A DNA stretch of 15,366 nucleotides from Holosporales bacterium (GTDB taxonomy: Bacteria; Pseudomonadota; Alphaproteobacteria; RUG11792): assembly GCA_031257415.1 (NCBI GenBank), contig JAIROR010000063.1, positions 1-15,366 on the forward strand, written 5' to 3'. Made by a program: the position numbers and the translations under genes. Each line of letters begins with the position of its first letter. The first letter of the stretch is position 1. The notes below the pieces were generated by a model. That model had not been told where the DNA came from. It made no database searches and saw only the letters and a program-made list of their open reading frames with translations. Below, piece by piece: positions 1 through 7,720 of the stretch.

Positions 1-88
1 CCTAGCAAAAACCAATATCAACTCTTGAGGAAGCCGGGAAGCAAAACAGCATCGCAATTCTTCATCACGACGCTGTCGCCGGTTTTCT

Positions 89-823
89 TTAGCGTCCGTC
101 GCCGCGGGACAAACGATGCAAACGATCCAAAAGACACACTAATTCTGAAGCATCATAAACTGTAGTGAAGATAAACGAGTGGTGTTTTCCATTTTGGAAT
201 TCTACATCTTGCTGCTTCGCTGCTCCAAGCGCTTTATCAAAACAGGGAAACGCTACACCACAAAGTTGCTTTCTTTTAGCAAGTGCCTCCTCTTTTGCCT
301 TTTCTGTATCAGTGTCGCCACTGTATCTGTAAAGTCCCCGTCCTTCAACATAGTCATTAATCTCTTTGCGTATTTCTATTGGAAAGCAGACATAATTTCC
401 GTCTTCCGATACAATTCTTATAGTACTTTCGTCTCCTATCGTTGTTAATGCTGCCTTCTGAAGCAATTTCACCACACCACTTATTAGCCTAGATAGCCTG
501 ATTTTTTCTATATACTGCATACCTTCCCTAATACTCATTATTTCCTGCGCTTTTTTCACGACACCATCGAATGGCTCATTACAGGTAATTGATTGCTCCT
601 TTCCCCAGAGCACTTTCTTGTTTTCGATACGATACCCTAAGTCGAACTTGCTATCTAACGGCGGATTGGCAAGTCCAGTTGCATAATCGTCTGCAACTCT
701 ACGATATTCCTCATCATTTTCTAAATCTTTACGATATTCTTTACTTTTATCCATTGCTTGTGCCCCGGACACTCCCAGACCGCATAACACCAAACTTCCC
801 AAAATAAATAATTTCTTGTTCAT
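89..823 (-). CDS. Secreted hypothetical protein with N-terminal signal peptide
   Basis: I do not recognise this family. The start chosen is the ATG at 823, giving 244 residues, because a GGAG at 830-833 sits 6 nt upstream; a further in-frame ATG at 835 would place the signal sequence unusually far inside. The N terminus is MNKK followed by a hydrophobic stretch and an AQA-type signal peptidase I site near residue 20-23, so export to the periplasm or beyond is likely. The mature part is soluble, mixed in charge and mainly helical in character, with several cysteines and no membrane segments. It is the last gene of the minus-strand block, 69 bp after the DedA gene, and has its own plausible promoter (855-883). 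Function unknown; a host-directed or periplasmic protein is possible but not shown. The gene itself is intact, with a TAA stop. Confidence 0.72.
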   Translation of the reverse strand: MNKKLFILGSLVLCGLGVSGAQAMDKSKEYRKDLENDEEYRRVADDYATGLANPPLDSKFDLGYRIENKKVLWGKEQSITCNEPFDGVVKKAQEIMSIREGMQYIEKIRLSRLISGVVKLLQKAALTTIGDESTIRIVSEDGNYVCFPIEIRKEINDYVEGRGLYRYSGDTDTEKAKEEALAKRKQLCGVAFPCFDKALGAAKQQDVEFQNGKHHSFIFTTVYDASELVCLLDRLHRLSRGDGR

Positions 824-854
824 AAAATTCTCCATAAAAACACTATCAATTACA

Positions 855-883
855 AGTCTACCACGAATAATCAAATTATGCAA
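855..883 (-). promoter_or_regulatory. Possible sigma70-type promoter of the secreted hypothetical gene
   Basis: On the minus strand a TTGCAT -35 box (878-883) is followed after 17 nt by a TAGACT -10 box (855-860). Transcription would begin near 848, leaving about 25 nt before the ATG at 823. The -35 match is only moderate, so this is a tentative call. The same TTGCAT hexamer is found in the promoter proposed upstream of nupC. Confidence 0.35.
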
Positions 884-892
884 TTTTTGATT

Positions 893-1471
893 TTAGCGAT
901 CTTTCTTTATAATTTTGAAAATTAGAGCAGATAGCGCAGGGATAAGGATCAATACTATTAGGATAAGCCCGGTTATAATGAGGATGGTGCTTTTTGTATC
1001 GAAGTCGTCTTCGATAATAACATCGGCGACCGCATAGCCTATTGAACATATAACAAGCGCCCAGAAGAAGCCGGAGATGGCATTGTATATTGCGAAGCGT
1101 GATGGTTTTATATGGGCAGATCCTATGACAATGGGGCTGATTATTCTGATTCCATATATAAACCTGAAGACAAAGATGAAAAAGACATCCATCCTTTTGA
1201 GGAGACTGAAGCCGCGCTCCCTAGCTTTTTCAAGTTTGGGGAATCGTTTTACGAGCCAATCGGTTCCAAGTTTATAACCACACCAAAAAAGAACTTGGTC
1301 AGCGAATACTGTGGCGAAGAGTGATATCCAGAAAACCTTATAGATTGAGAGAAATCCACCGGCGGCAAGGGCACTTGCCGTTAGAACTATCGATTCCCCT
1401 TCGATCATTGCGCCCAGCAAGACTGCTATATATCCCCAATTCTTCACAAATTCAGCAAATTCAGCAAACAT
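893..1471 (-). CDS. DedA-family membrane protein (VTT/SNARE-associated domain)
   Basis: A 192-residue integral membrane protein of the DedA superfamily, whose members act in membrane homeostasis and are implicated in lipid carrier flipping. Visible family signs are the acidic motif EGES near residue 24-27 after the first hydrophobic segment, an Asp at 58 in the re-entrant region, and the signature FRFIYGIRIISP at 102-113, with two arginines six residues apart (103, 109) followed by P113 and G117. Further hydrophobic segments lie at about 128-152 and 162-188, and the C terminus is basic. Length is normal for the family. It starts 4 nt after the infB stop, so it is probably co-transcribed with infB. 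The nearest Shine-Dalgarno-like AAGGA lies about 14 nt upstream and is poor, suggesting translational coupling. It occupies the place where rbfA usually follows infB. The exact substrate cannot be told from sequence. Confidence 0.88.
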   Translation of the reverse strand: MFAEFAEFVKNWGYIAVLLGAMIEGESIVLTASALAAGGFLSIYKVFWISLFATVFADQVLFWCGYKLGTDWLVKRFPKLEKARERGFSLLKRMDVFFIFVFRFIYGIRIISPIVIGSAHIKPSRFAIYNAISGFFWALVICSIGYAVADVIIEDDFDTKSTILIITGLILIVLILIPALSALIFKIIKKDR

Positions 1472-1475
1472 ATTT

Positions 1476-4337
1476 CTAGGTAATTGTCCTTGTCTTTTGG
1501 ACTATTTCATAGCACTCTATATAGTCATTCTCAGCAAAATCGTTGTATCCTTCCACAAGTATTCCGCATTCGTGATTTTGCTTTGATTCTTTGATTTCGT
1601 CTTTTTCATGTTTCATAGACCTAATCTTCCCTTCAAATATGCAAGTTCCATTTCTGAAAACTTTAATCTTTGAGTCACTTTTTTTGATTAGGCCGTCTGA
1701 AACGTAGCATCCAGCGATTGTTCCATATCTCGCTATTGTAAATATTTTTCGCACCTCAGCCCTGCCTATATAATTCTCCTCTATAACGGGAGGCAAAAGT
1801 GCGCTCATAACAGATTTAACTTCCTCTACTATGTGATAGATAATGTTGCTGTGGTATATCTTGACGTTATTGACCTTAGCGTTCTCCTTGGCTGCTGCGG
1901 AAGTTCCGACGTTAAATCCAACAACGAGAGATTTTGTGTGCTTGGCGAAATCTATGTCGCTTTCGTTTATCATGCCGACTCCTCTCTCTGTCACTTTAAC
2001 ATCGATTTCGTCGTGGGTAACTGCTTTAATTGAGAGAATCAACGCTTCCAACGAGCCATATACATCCGCTTTTGCCAGTATATTCAGCTCTATTTTTGAG
2101 GCAGCATGACCCGCCATCATTTGCTCTATTGTGGCCGTCTCTGTCAGCAGCGATTTTTCTTTGCGGACTCTCTGTCTATATTCCGCAACTTCCCTGGCTT
2201 TTTGCTCAGAATCCATAACGTGAATTGTATCACCGGGGGATGGCGAACTATTGAACCCCACTATTTCGACAGGAACAGATGGTCCGGCTTTTTTGATCTT
2301 CTCTCCATATTCATTATACAGCATCTTTACTTTCCCATACGCTCCGCCAGCAACAAGAATATCTCCCGGATACAATGTTCCATTCTGAATAATGGCATTC
2401 GCAATAATGCCCTTGCCCTTAGAAACACAGGATTCAACAACCATCCCGACGGCCTTTCTATTTGGATTCGCCTGAAGCTGCATCATTTCTGCTTGCAGGA
2501 GAATGGCATCGATGAGTCCAGAGAGATTTTGTCCTTTCAAAGCAGATATTTCGGCCGAGAGTACATCTCCTCCGTATTCCTCAAGCAAGATTTCTTGAGC
2601 CATTAATTCAGACTTTATTCTACCGATATTGACGTCTGATTTATCAATTTTGTTTATTGCAACAATAATTGGAACTTCATAAGCCCTGGCGTGAGCAATC
2701 GCTTCCAGCGTTTGTTCCTTGATGCCATCGTCCGCGGCCACAACCAAAACTATTATGTCTGTTATAACGGCTCCTATAGACCTGATCTTCGAGAAAGCGG
2801 CATGGCCAGGAGTGTCTATGAAGGTTATCTTGCGGCCATCTTCCGCCTGGACCTGATATGACGAAACGTGTTGCGTTATCCCGCCTGCCTCGCGCGCCGC
2901 TACGTTTGTCTTTCGCAAAGCGTCAAGGAGGGTTGTCTTCCCGTGGTCAACATGCCCCATGACTGCAACTATCGGAGCCCTTGGAAGTAAATCTTCTGGG
3001 ATATCAACTATCATCTCTATTTCATTCTCAACATCAGATTCTGAAATCCTCTTGGGAGTATGGCCAAATTCAGAGCATATAACTTCCGCAGTATCGCCGT
3101 CTATTGATTGGTTGAGAGTCGCGAATGTCCCTATTTTCATCAAGTACTTTATAACATCGGCGCCTCTAACTGCCATCCTGTTCGCCAATTCCGAGACAGT
3201 TATGACATCTGGGATACTAACCTCTCTTATGATTTTAGCAGATTCCTCTCTGCGCTGCTCGCCTTTTTGTTTGCTTCTAGCCCTCTTGAAAGAGGCAACA
3301 GAGCGCACTCTCTCTTCGAGGTCATTGTCAAGGGCTCTTTCAATTATGACTCTCGAAATCTTTTTGCCGGAATATTCTTTCTTTCCAGGAGATGATCTAA
3401 ACGCCTTTTTCTCTTCTGGATCAACACTACGCTTGCTTCTGTTTGAGTGAAGAGGTTGCTGTTGTTGCGGAAGAGGAACATTCGAAATGCCAGTAGCTAG
3501 GGATGAGGCAGAGGAGCTCTGCGGCTTCGTGACTTTGCTTTTGGGTTGATGAGCCGCCGGTGCCTCTTTAGACTTGGTCGCCGCTGCTTCTTTAGACTTG
3601 GGTTTGGCCGGCTGTTTCTTTACATATTCACTAGATTTAAAAACAACAGTCTCTCCACTAGTAACGTGGACTTGCTTTTGTTTTCTCGTGTATGCTTTTG
3701 CTTGAGGAGGAAGGTGTCTATCTTCTGGTCCTGGTAATTCTTGCTCTTCTACTACGGATACCGATACTTCTTCATAAACAACTGCTTCGCTGATTATTGT
3801 TGTGGATTCTTCTTCAAAGTATTCTTCGCGCACCATCTCTTCGCGCACTACTTCTTCGCGCACTACTTCTTTGCGCACTATCTCTTCGCGCACTACTTCT
3901 TCGCGCACCATCTCTTCGCGCACCACTTCTTCATATGAATATGCAAGTTCATCATCCACTTTTGAAGCACTCTTTTCTTCGTTTTTCAGGGCATCCTGCA
4001 GAACTTGAAATCTCCTCTGGAACTCCTGGTTTGTGAGCTTAGACGATATTTCCGAATCTGCTGAACTAATAATGTTGAGCTGCGCGGCAGCATCGGTCGG
4101 CTCGACGGCCCGTTTTTCAGAGTTTGTTGAAGCCGATGACTGTCCAGTCAGGTCTACCATGAGATTCGAAGCTTTCCTTCTTTTAACCTCAACTTCAATG
4201 GTCTTGGAGATATGGGTCCGTCCACCCCCTCCTATTGCAGAACCAATACTCTTCTTCTTTTGAAAGGATACAACCGTTCGTTTGGAAGAACCACTTTCTT
4301 GATTAGTATTATTGCTGTCATCATTATCACTGATCAT
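1476..4337 (-). CDS. infB: Translation initiation factor IF-2
   Basis: IF-2 is the GTPase that brings formyl-Met-tRNA to the 30S subunit and promotes 50S joining. The protein has 953 residues. A long low-complexity N-terminal region (about 1-365) rich in K, E, S and P is followed by the IF2 N-domain (about 375-403). The GTPase domain carries G1 GHVDHGKT (461-468), G3 DTPGH (508-512) and G4 NKID (562-565). The beta-barrel and C-terminal initiator-tRNA-binding domains follow. The start ATG overlaps the end of nusA by 11 bp, so the two are translationally coupled; ylxR, often between them, is absent. Two oddities: seven perfect-length five-residue repeats of the form (V/M/I)VR(E/K)E at 138-172, and a switch II region after DTPGHAAF reading [12 protein letters not shown], which departs from the more usual TAMRARGA-type sequence. 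The gene is intact and surely functional. Confidence 0.98.
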   Translation of the reverse strand: MISDNDDSNNTNQESGSSKRTVVSFQKKKSIGSAIGGGGRTHISKTIEVEVKRRKASNLMVDLTGQSSASTNSEKRAVEPTDAAAQLNIISSADSEISSKLTNQEFQRRFQVLQDALKNEEKSASKVDDELAYSYEEVVREEMVREEVVREEIVRKEVVREEVVREEMVREEYFEEESTTIISEAVVYEEVSVSVVEEQELPGPEDRHLPPQAKAYTRKQKQVHVTSGETVVFKSSEYVKKQPAKPKSKEAAATKSKEAPAAHQPKSKVTKPQSSSASSLATGISNVPLPQQQQPLHSNRSKRSVDPEEKKAFRSSPGKKEYSGKKISRVIIERALDNDLEERVRSVASFKRARSKQKGEQRREESAKIIREVSIPDVITVSELANRMAVRGADVIKYLMKIGTFATLNQSIDGDTAEVICSEFGHTPKRISESDVENEIEMIVDIPEDLLPRAPIVAVMGHVDHGKTTLLDALRKTNVAAREAGGITQHVSSYQVQAEDGRKITFIDTPGHAAFSKIRSIGAVITDIIVLVVAADDGIKEQTLEAIAHARAYEVPIIVAINKIDKSDVNIGRIKSELMAQEILLEEYGGDVLSAEISALKGQNLSGLIDAILLQAEMMQLQANPNRKAVGMVVESCVSKGKGIIANAIIQNGTLYPGDILVAGGAYGKVKMLYNEYGEKIKKAGPSVPVEIVGFNSSPSPGDTIHVMDSEQKAREVAEYRQRVRKEKSLLTETATIEQMMAGHAASKIELNILAKADVYGSLEALILSIKAVTHDEIDVKVTERGVGMINESDIDFAKHTKSLVVGFNVGTSAAAKENAKVNNVKIYHSNIIYHIVEEVKSVMSALLPPVIEENYIGRAEVRKIFTIARYGTIAGCYVSDGLIKKSDSKIKVFRNGTCIFEGKIRSMKHEKDEIKESKQNHECGILVEGYNDFAENDYIECYEIVQKTRTIT
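3822..3926 (-). repeat. Seven 15-bp tandem repeats inside infB
   Basis: Seven in-frame copies of a 15-bp unit encode (V/M/I)VR(E/K)E, residues 138-172 of IF-2. Copies differ at one or a few positions, mainly at the first codon, and one has Lys in place of Glu. The array lies in the disordered N-terminal region, so copy-number changes would not harm the GTPase. Further glutamate-rich sequence on both sides looks like decayed copies. Confidence 0.92.
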
Positions 4338-5862
4338 TATCTTTAAACCAATCCTTTCTTGCGTCCATAATAAGGGCTTCTGCTTCTGTTCTTGTTATCA
4401 TCGTTCCTGTAATATCCAAAAGCTCGTCTGTCGAAAGATCAGCCAAGTCATTTAGGCTTCTAAGGCCGGCATTAACAAAAACTTCCAATAAATCTGTACT
4501 TATAACTGCATAATCACGAAGGTCTTTTTTAACCCCCTTTCTTTTGCATCTATTATCCAAACTTTTCTTTTTCTTTGCGAGGGCATCAATTGCTCTTTTC
4601 TTTATTTCAGTTGCGAGGTTTTCATCAAATCCTTCGATTGACTGGAGCTCTGCTATATCTGTTTCTGCTATATCTCCAACATTGGTCAAGCCCTCCGCTA
4701 TCAACAAATGAGCCACCATTTCATCAATATCAAGATTACTTCTCAAGTGCTGCAGAGTCTTGACATTCTCCTCTACCCTTCGCTTGGCATCTTCTTCTTC
4801 TGATACAACAGTAATTGTCCACCCTGTCAGCTTAGAGGCAAGCCTTATATTCTGGCCACTTCTACCAATAGTTGCGCTCAGCTGATCCTTCGGAATAACA
4901 GCCTCAGCCGTCTTTTTTTCCTCATCTAGGACGAGCCTAGCAACATCGGCGTGGACAAGAGCATTCACAATAAAAACAGCTATGTTGTCGCTCCACTGAA
5001 TTATATCTATTTTTTCTCCTTTCAGTTCTTCGGTTACTGCCTGAACTCTTGCTCCTTTAATACCGACACACGTTCCAACGGCATCAATTCTTGTGTCAGA
5101 GGTTGTTATAGCTATTTTGGCTTTGCTGCCTGGGTCACGGGCCACAGCCATGACCTGAACGATTCCGTCGCCTATTTCCGGAACCTCCTGCTCGAAAAGC
5201 CTTTTCATAAAATCATTGTGTGTACGCGAAAGATGAAGAATCGGTTCATTGACATCAGCATCGTTCAGCTTAACTATTAAAACTTTAATACGATCGCCAA
5301 CTTTGAATGATTCATTTTTAATTGTGTCATTTCTTTTCAGAATCCCATCTGTGCGGCCAATATCAAGTATTATATCCGAATAGTCAAGCCTTTTGACAAC
5401 GCCAACGATAATCTCTCCAATTCTTCCGGAGAAATCCTCCAGCTGCTTACGTCTTTCCGCCTCTCTTATTTTTTTGGTAATAATACCCCTGGCGGTTTGA
5501 GCAGAGACTCTGCCGAAATCTACAGGAGGTAATAGCTCAGATATAACTCCGCCAATAGTTGCTGTCTTATCCTTTTTCAATGCTTCCTCAAGAGATATCT
5601 CTTTATTCGGATCAACAATTTCTTCAACAACAGTGAGATTCCTTTTGGATCGAATCTCTCCGGTTAATCTATCTATTTCTACTAAAATATCATGCTCCTC
5701 ACCATACTTAGTCTGCGCAGTTTTCAAAATAGCTTGCTCCATGGCACCCAGGATTTCTTCCTTCCCGATACCCTTATCCTTTGCAACCATATCTGCAACC
5801 TGCAGAATTTCATTTCTAATAACAGGTGCACGACTTTCTTCGTACCTAGCTTTGCGGCTCAT
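4327..5862 (-). CDS. nusA: Transcription termination/antitermination factor NusA
   Basis: NusA binds RNA polymerase and nascent RNA and modulates pausing, termination and antitermination. The 511-residue protein shows the expected order: the polymerase-binding N-terminal domain (about 14-135), an S1 domain (about 145-213, ending ILHLSR), KH1 with the family motif DPGSKAKIAI (243-252) and GTCVGIKGARV (263-273), KH2 with TIGRSGQNIRLASKLTGW (331-348), and a C-terminal helical region with acidic repeats, the last at about 450-505. Length is typical of alphaproteobacteria. The ATG at 5862 has GGAG and GGTGA sequences upstream. It begins 18 nt after rimP and overlaps infB by 11 bp, forming one operon. 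The gene is complete and looks fully normal. Confidence 0.98.
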   Translation of the reverse strand: MSRKARYEESRAPVIRNEILQVADMVAKDKGIGKEEILGAMEQAILKTAQTKYGEEHDILVEIDRLTGEIRSKRNLTVVEEIVDPNKEISLEEALKKDKTATIGGVISELLPPVDFGRVSAQTARGIITKKIREAERRKQLEDFSGRIGEIIVGVVKRLDYSDIILDIGRTDGILKRNDTIKNESFKVGDRIKVLIVKLNDADVNEPILHLSRTHNDFMKRLFEQEVPEIGDGIVQVMAVARDPGSKAKIAITTSDTRIDAVGTCVGIKGARVQAVTEELKGEKIDIIQWSDNIAVFIVNALVHADVARLVLDEEKKTAEAVIPKDQLSATIGRSGQNIRLASKLTGWTITVVSEEEDAKRRVEENVKTLQHLRSNLDIDEMVAHLLIAEGLTNVGDIAETDIAELQSIEGFDENLATEIKKRAIDALAKKKKSLDNRCKRKGVKKDLRDYAVISTDLLEVFVNAGLRSLNDLADLSTDELLDITGTMITRTEAEALIMDARKDWFKDNDQ

Positions 5863-5880
5863 TTATCACCATTCTCCATT

Positions 5881-6372
5881 CTAAAAAGACGTAAGCCTTT
5901 CTCCATCTATATTAGCAAACTTTATTTCGTTATATCCAATATCCATGAGATCGCTCTCGTCGTCCATACGCAATTTTACACCACTTTCACTTGTTGAATC
6001 TAACATACCTTTGAATATTTTTCTATCTCCTTTTGCTTCATATGTCCTGATAATCACATAACTCCCGGTAAACCTTTCAAAATCGGCTGGCTTCATAAGA
6101 GGGCGGTCTATTCCGGTCGATGAGATCTCGAGATTATATCGATGGCGAAACGGATTCAAAACCTCTATCGCCGGGGAAACTAGCCGACTTACCCCAGCGC
6201 AATCTTCGACAGTAACGGGGTTTCCATCCTTCCTCTCTATCATAACTTGGATAGTTTGAGACTTGGGAGAACCAGTTATCGCAACACGCGCTATAGAATA
6301 TCCAAGGTCATGCACAAGATGCTCAATATGCTTTTCTATTTTCCCTTCTAGTTTCGATGCAGAACCAGGCAT
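5881..6372 (-). CDS. rimP: Ribosome maturation factor RimP
   Basis: RimP assists assembly of the 30S ribosomal subunit. The 163-residue protein has the two expected domains: an N-terminal alpha/beta domain with the diagnostic stretch around VEDCAGVSRLVSPAIEV (about 75-91) and NLEISSTGIDRPL (about 100-112), and a C-terminal SH3-like barrel (about 115-163) around YVIIRTY and FKGMLD. Length is normal. The ATG at 6372 is preceded by AAGGG at short spacing. It is the first gene of the rimP-nusA-infB block, the standard order in bacteria, and 18 nt separate it from nusA. It is divergent from xseB, and its promoter is probably in the 72-bp gap between them. Confidence 0.96.
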   Translation of the reverse strand: MPGSASKLEGKIEKHIEHLVHDLGYSIARVAITGSPKSQTIQVMIERKDGNPVTVEDCAGVSRLVSPAIEVLNPFRHRYNLEISSTGIDRPLMKPADFERFTGSYVIIRTYEAKGDRKIFKGMLDSTSESGVKLRMDDESDLMDIGYNEIKFANIDGERLTSF

Positions 6373-6379
6373 ATTTCCC

Positions 6380-6408
6380 TTGAAAGATTATGCTTCACCA
6401 TGCATAAT
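6380..6408 (+). promoter_or_regulatory. Likely sigma70-type promoter of xseB
   Basis: A TTGAAA -35 box (6380-6385) and a CATAAT -10 box (6403-6408) are separated by exactly 17 nt, each close to the sigma70 consensus. Transcription would start near 6415, about 30 nt before the xseB ATG. Confidence 0.6.
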
Positions 6409-6432
6409 ATGATCGTGGATATTTGATCAGAA
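6403..6432 (-). promoter_or_regulatory. Likely promoter of the rimP-nusA-infB operon
   Basis: Reading the minus strand, TTCTGA (6427-6432) and TATTAT (6404-6409) are separated by 17 nt. The -10 box is good and the -35 box weak. Transcription would start near 6397, some 25 nt before the rimP ATG. The -10 box overlaps that of the opposing xseB promoter. Confidence 0.4.
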
Positions 6433-6444
6433 AGCAAGAATAAT

Positions 6445-6642
6445 ATGGCCGATGAAAACATTACATTCGAGGATGCTGTGAAAGAACTCGAAATGATCGT
6501 TAGAAAGTTGGAAACTGGGCAGCTCTCCCTCGAGGACGCCGTTAAATCTTTTGAGCGTGGCACACAGCTTAAAAAGATTTGCAGCGAGAAATTAAAGGAT
6601 GCGCAACTCAAAATCGAAGTGCTGACCGAGAAAGTCGCGTAG
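6445..6642 (+). CDS. xseB: Exodeoxyribonuclease VII small subunit
   Basis: XseB is the small subunit that binds in several copies to XseA, forming exonuclease VII, which degrades single-stranded DNA to short oligonucleotides in DNA repair. The protein has 65 residues, a normal length for the family. The diagnostic sequence is visible: ITFEDAVKELEMIVRKLE (about 6-23), then LSLEDAVKSFERG (about 27-39), and a second amphipathic helix ending in a short tail. It folds as a two-helix hairpin. The ATG at 6445 follows a weak purine-rich stretch and no strong ribosome site. The gene stands alone, divergent from rimP; xseA is not in this window. A palindromic repeat region follows its stop. Confidence 0.93.
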   Translation: MADENITFEDAVKELEMIVRKLETGQLSLEDAVKSFERGTQLKKICSEKLKDAQLKIEVLTEKVA

Positions 6643-6696
6643 CGTATAGCCTTAATCAATAAACGTGTTCAACGGTCTCAGATCGGGAAAATTTGC

Positions 6697-6738
6697 AATC
6701 TTTTGCTGGTTGGCTATATGCCAGATCAACAAAAGATT
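6697..6738. terminator. Hairpin between convergent xseB and the helix-turn-helix gene
   Basis: AATCTTTTGCTGGTTGGC (6697-6714) and GCCAGATCAACAAAAGATT (6720-6738) are nearly perfect inverted repeats around a 5-nt TATAT loop. The position between two convergent genes suits a bidirectional terminator, though there is no long T-tract on either strand. The hairpin is formed by adjoining arms of the palindromic repeat family described at 6718-6811. Confidence 0.45.
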
Positions 6739-6811
6739 ACCGAAGAGGGGGCAAGTCGCCCGGAATATTTTAGATCGGGGAAATTCGTGATTCTCTGTTG
6801 TTTTGCCGTAC
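6718..6811 (+). repeat. Palindromic intergenic repeat, copy A (diverged)
   Basis: This stretch resembles the copies at 11101-11192 and 13006-13108: a left arm with GATCAACAAAAGATT, a central GGCAAGT(C/T)GCC block, and a right arm ending with a GTTG-rich inverted version of the left arm. The copy is diverged in its middle. A right-arm fragment of a further copy (6682-6714) lies directly before it. Its right end overlaps the last codons of the helix-turn-helix gene. Confidence 0.6.
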
Positions 6812-7576
6812 CCAATTTCCGACAGTATCTTCAGGAATACCTGTAGCATTTGATATATTTTTAAATGTCTTCTTTTGCTTCCTTAACATTAATACTTCCG
6901 ACTTTTGTTCTTTTGTGTGTTTTTCGTATTTTTTAGGCTTATAAGTACCGCTTTTTTTCTGATACTCTTTTTGATAACGGAAAATAGTGCTTCTGGGAAT
7001 TTTATACTCTTCGTATATTTCTCTAGGCTGTATTTTCCTCTTAAAGAAATTCTCCATTAATATTGTTCGCCCTTTTTTATTATGCTTTTTAAAAACTTCT
7101 TGGAAGCTTACAGAAGGACTATTCACAAATTTTTTCTTAGGCAGTTTATTCTTTTTCTGTTCATCGTAAATTGCAGAAGACTGGGACAAAGATGACCTAA
7201 AGGACCGGAACAAAGGTATTACAGAAGGTGGGACCCCAGGTATTACAGAAGGCTGGAACAAAGATGACTTAAAGGACCGGAACAAAGGTATTACAGAAGG
7301 TGGGACCCCAGGTATTACAGAAGGTGGGACCCCAGGTATTACAGAAGGCTGGGACGAAGATGCTGCAAAAGGATTGGCTGGATGTGTTATGGTTTTGTTC
7401 TCTGGAGCAGACTCATTTGGTGCTAGTCCTTGGTTACCCCCAAGTGAAGGCCAGGGAGCGCCGAAGGTTGGGGATGTAGTTTCGAGAGCAGACTCATTCT
7501 GCCCACTACCGAATGTTGAAAAAGTAAACAAACTCAAATATATAACTGTTTTTAAAATACCCATAAGACCAACCAT
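6770..7576 (-). CDS. Signal-peptide protein with 8-residue repeats and two helix-turn-helix segments
   Basis: I know no family with this architecture. The 268 residues comprise: a hydrophobic N terminus (about 5-22, ILKTVIYLSLFTFSTF) that looks like a signal peptide or membrane anchor; a low-complexity linker rich in P, S, N and A (about 25-76); an array of 8-residue PSVIPGVP-type modules and a related LFRSFKSS variant (about 77-133); a lysine-rich stretch (139-150); and two homeodomain-like helix-turn-helix segments (about 170-205, with PREIYEEYKIPRSTIFRYQK, and 222-257, with FKNISNATGIPEDTVGNWVR). Tandem helix-turn-helix units of this kind occur in transposase N termini, but no catalytic domain follows. 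The start at 7576 has AGGA 13 nt upstream; the ATG at 7564 is an alternative that keeps the hydrophobic segment. A secreted DNA-binding effector is one inference; a membrane-tethered regulator or a domesticated transposase fragment are others. Confidence 0.65.
   Translation of the reverse strand: MVGLMGILKTVIYLSLFTFSTFGSGQNESALETTSPTFGAPWPSLGGNQGLAPNESAPENKTITHPANPFAASSSQPSVIPGVPPSVIPGVPPSVIPLFRSFKSSLFQPSVIPGVPPSVIPLFRSFRSSLSQSSAIYDEQKKNKLPKKKFVNSPSVSFQEVFKKHNKKGRTILMENFFKRKIQPREIYEEYKIPRSTIFRYQKEYQKKSGTYKPKKYEKHTKEQKSEVLMLRKQKKTFKNISNATGIPEDTVGNWVRQNNRESRISPI
7181..7362 (-). repeat. 24-bp modular tandem repeats inside the helix-turn-helix gene
   Basis: Units run as 48 bp (7181-7228), 24 bp (7229-7252), 48 bp (7253-7300), 24 bp (7301-7324), 24 bp (7325-7348) and a partial unit to 7362. 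The 24-bp unit encodes PSVIPGVP; the 48-bp unit is a double-length variant that adds LFRSFKSS or a near copy. All lengths are multiples of three, and the 24-bp copies are identical in sequence, so duplication is recent. Confidence 0.92.
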
Positions 7577-7635
7577 AAAAAATAAAAAATCCTAATGCAG
7601 TGTATCATATATACAAGGATATGCGAAGACAATAT

Positions 7636-7720
7636 TTCCTCACCTCATGGCAATAATTTCCTCACCTCATGACAATATTTCCTCACCTCACGACAATATT
7701 CCATCACCTCATGACAATAT
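7636..7720 (-). repeat. 21-bp tandem repeat at the 3' end of the permease gene
   Basis: Four copies of a 21/22-bp unit with the core CCTCACCTCATGACAATAT (plus strand) occupy 7636-7657, 7658-7678, 7679-7699 and 7700-7720. The rightmost copy is the end of the permease gene itself (codons for DIVMR and the TGA stop at 7704-7706). The others are duplicates beyond the stop. Because the unit is 21 bp, the TGA recurs in frame at 7683-7685 and 7662-7664. Confidence 0.93.

Noticed and set aside
1..88. Possible further degenerate copy of the palindromic repeat at the window start
   Set aside because: Only short stretches such as GTTGATATTGGT on the minus strand resemble the right arm; the similarity is too weak to claim.
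3741..4008. Plus-strand open frames with repeated Ala-His-Tyr-Phe or Ser-Arg-Thr peptides
   Set aside because: They are the antisense of the 15-bp array in infB, which is the real gene.
6652..6849. Small minus-strand open frame across the xseB downstream repeat
   Set aside because: It overlaps the helix-turn-helix gene in another frame and lies mainly in repeat sequence without a ribosome site.
6770..7169. Insertion-sequence transposase
   Set aside because: The helix-turn-helix units resemble transposase N termini, but there is no DDE catalytic domain, no terminal inverted repeats bounding the gene and no target duplication visible.
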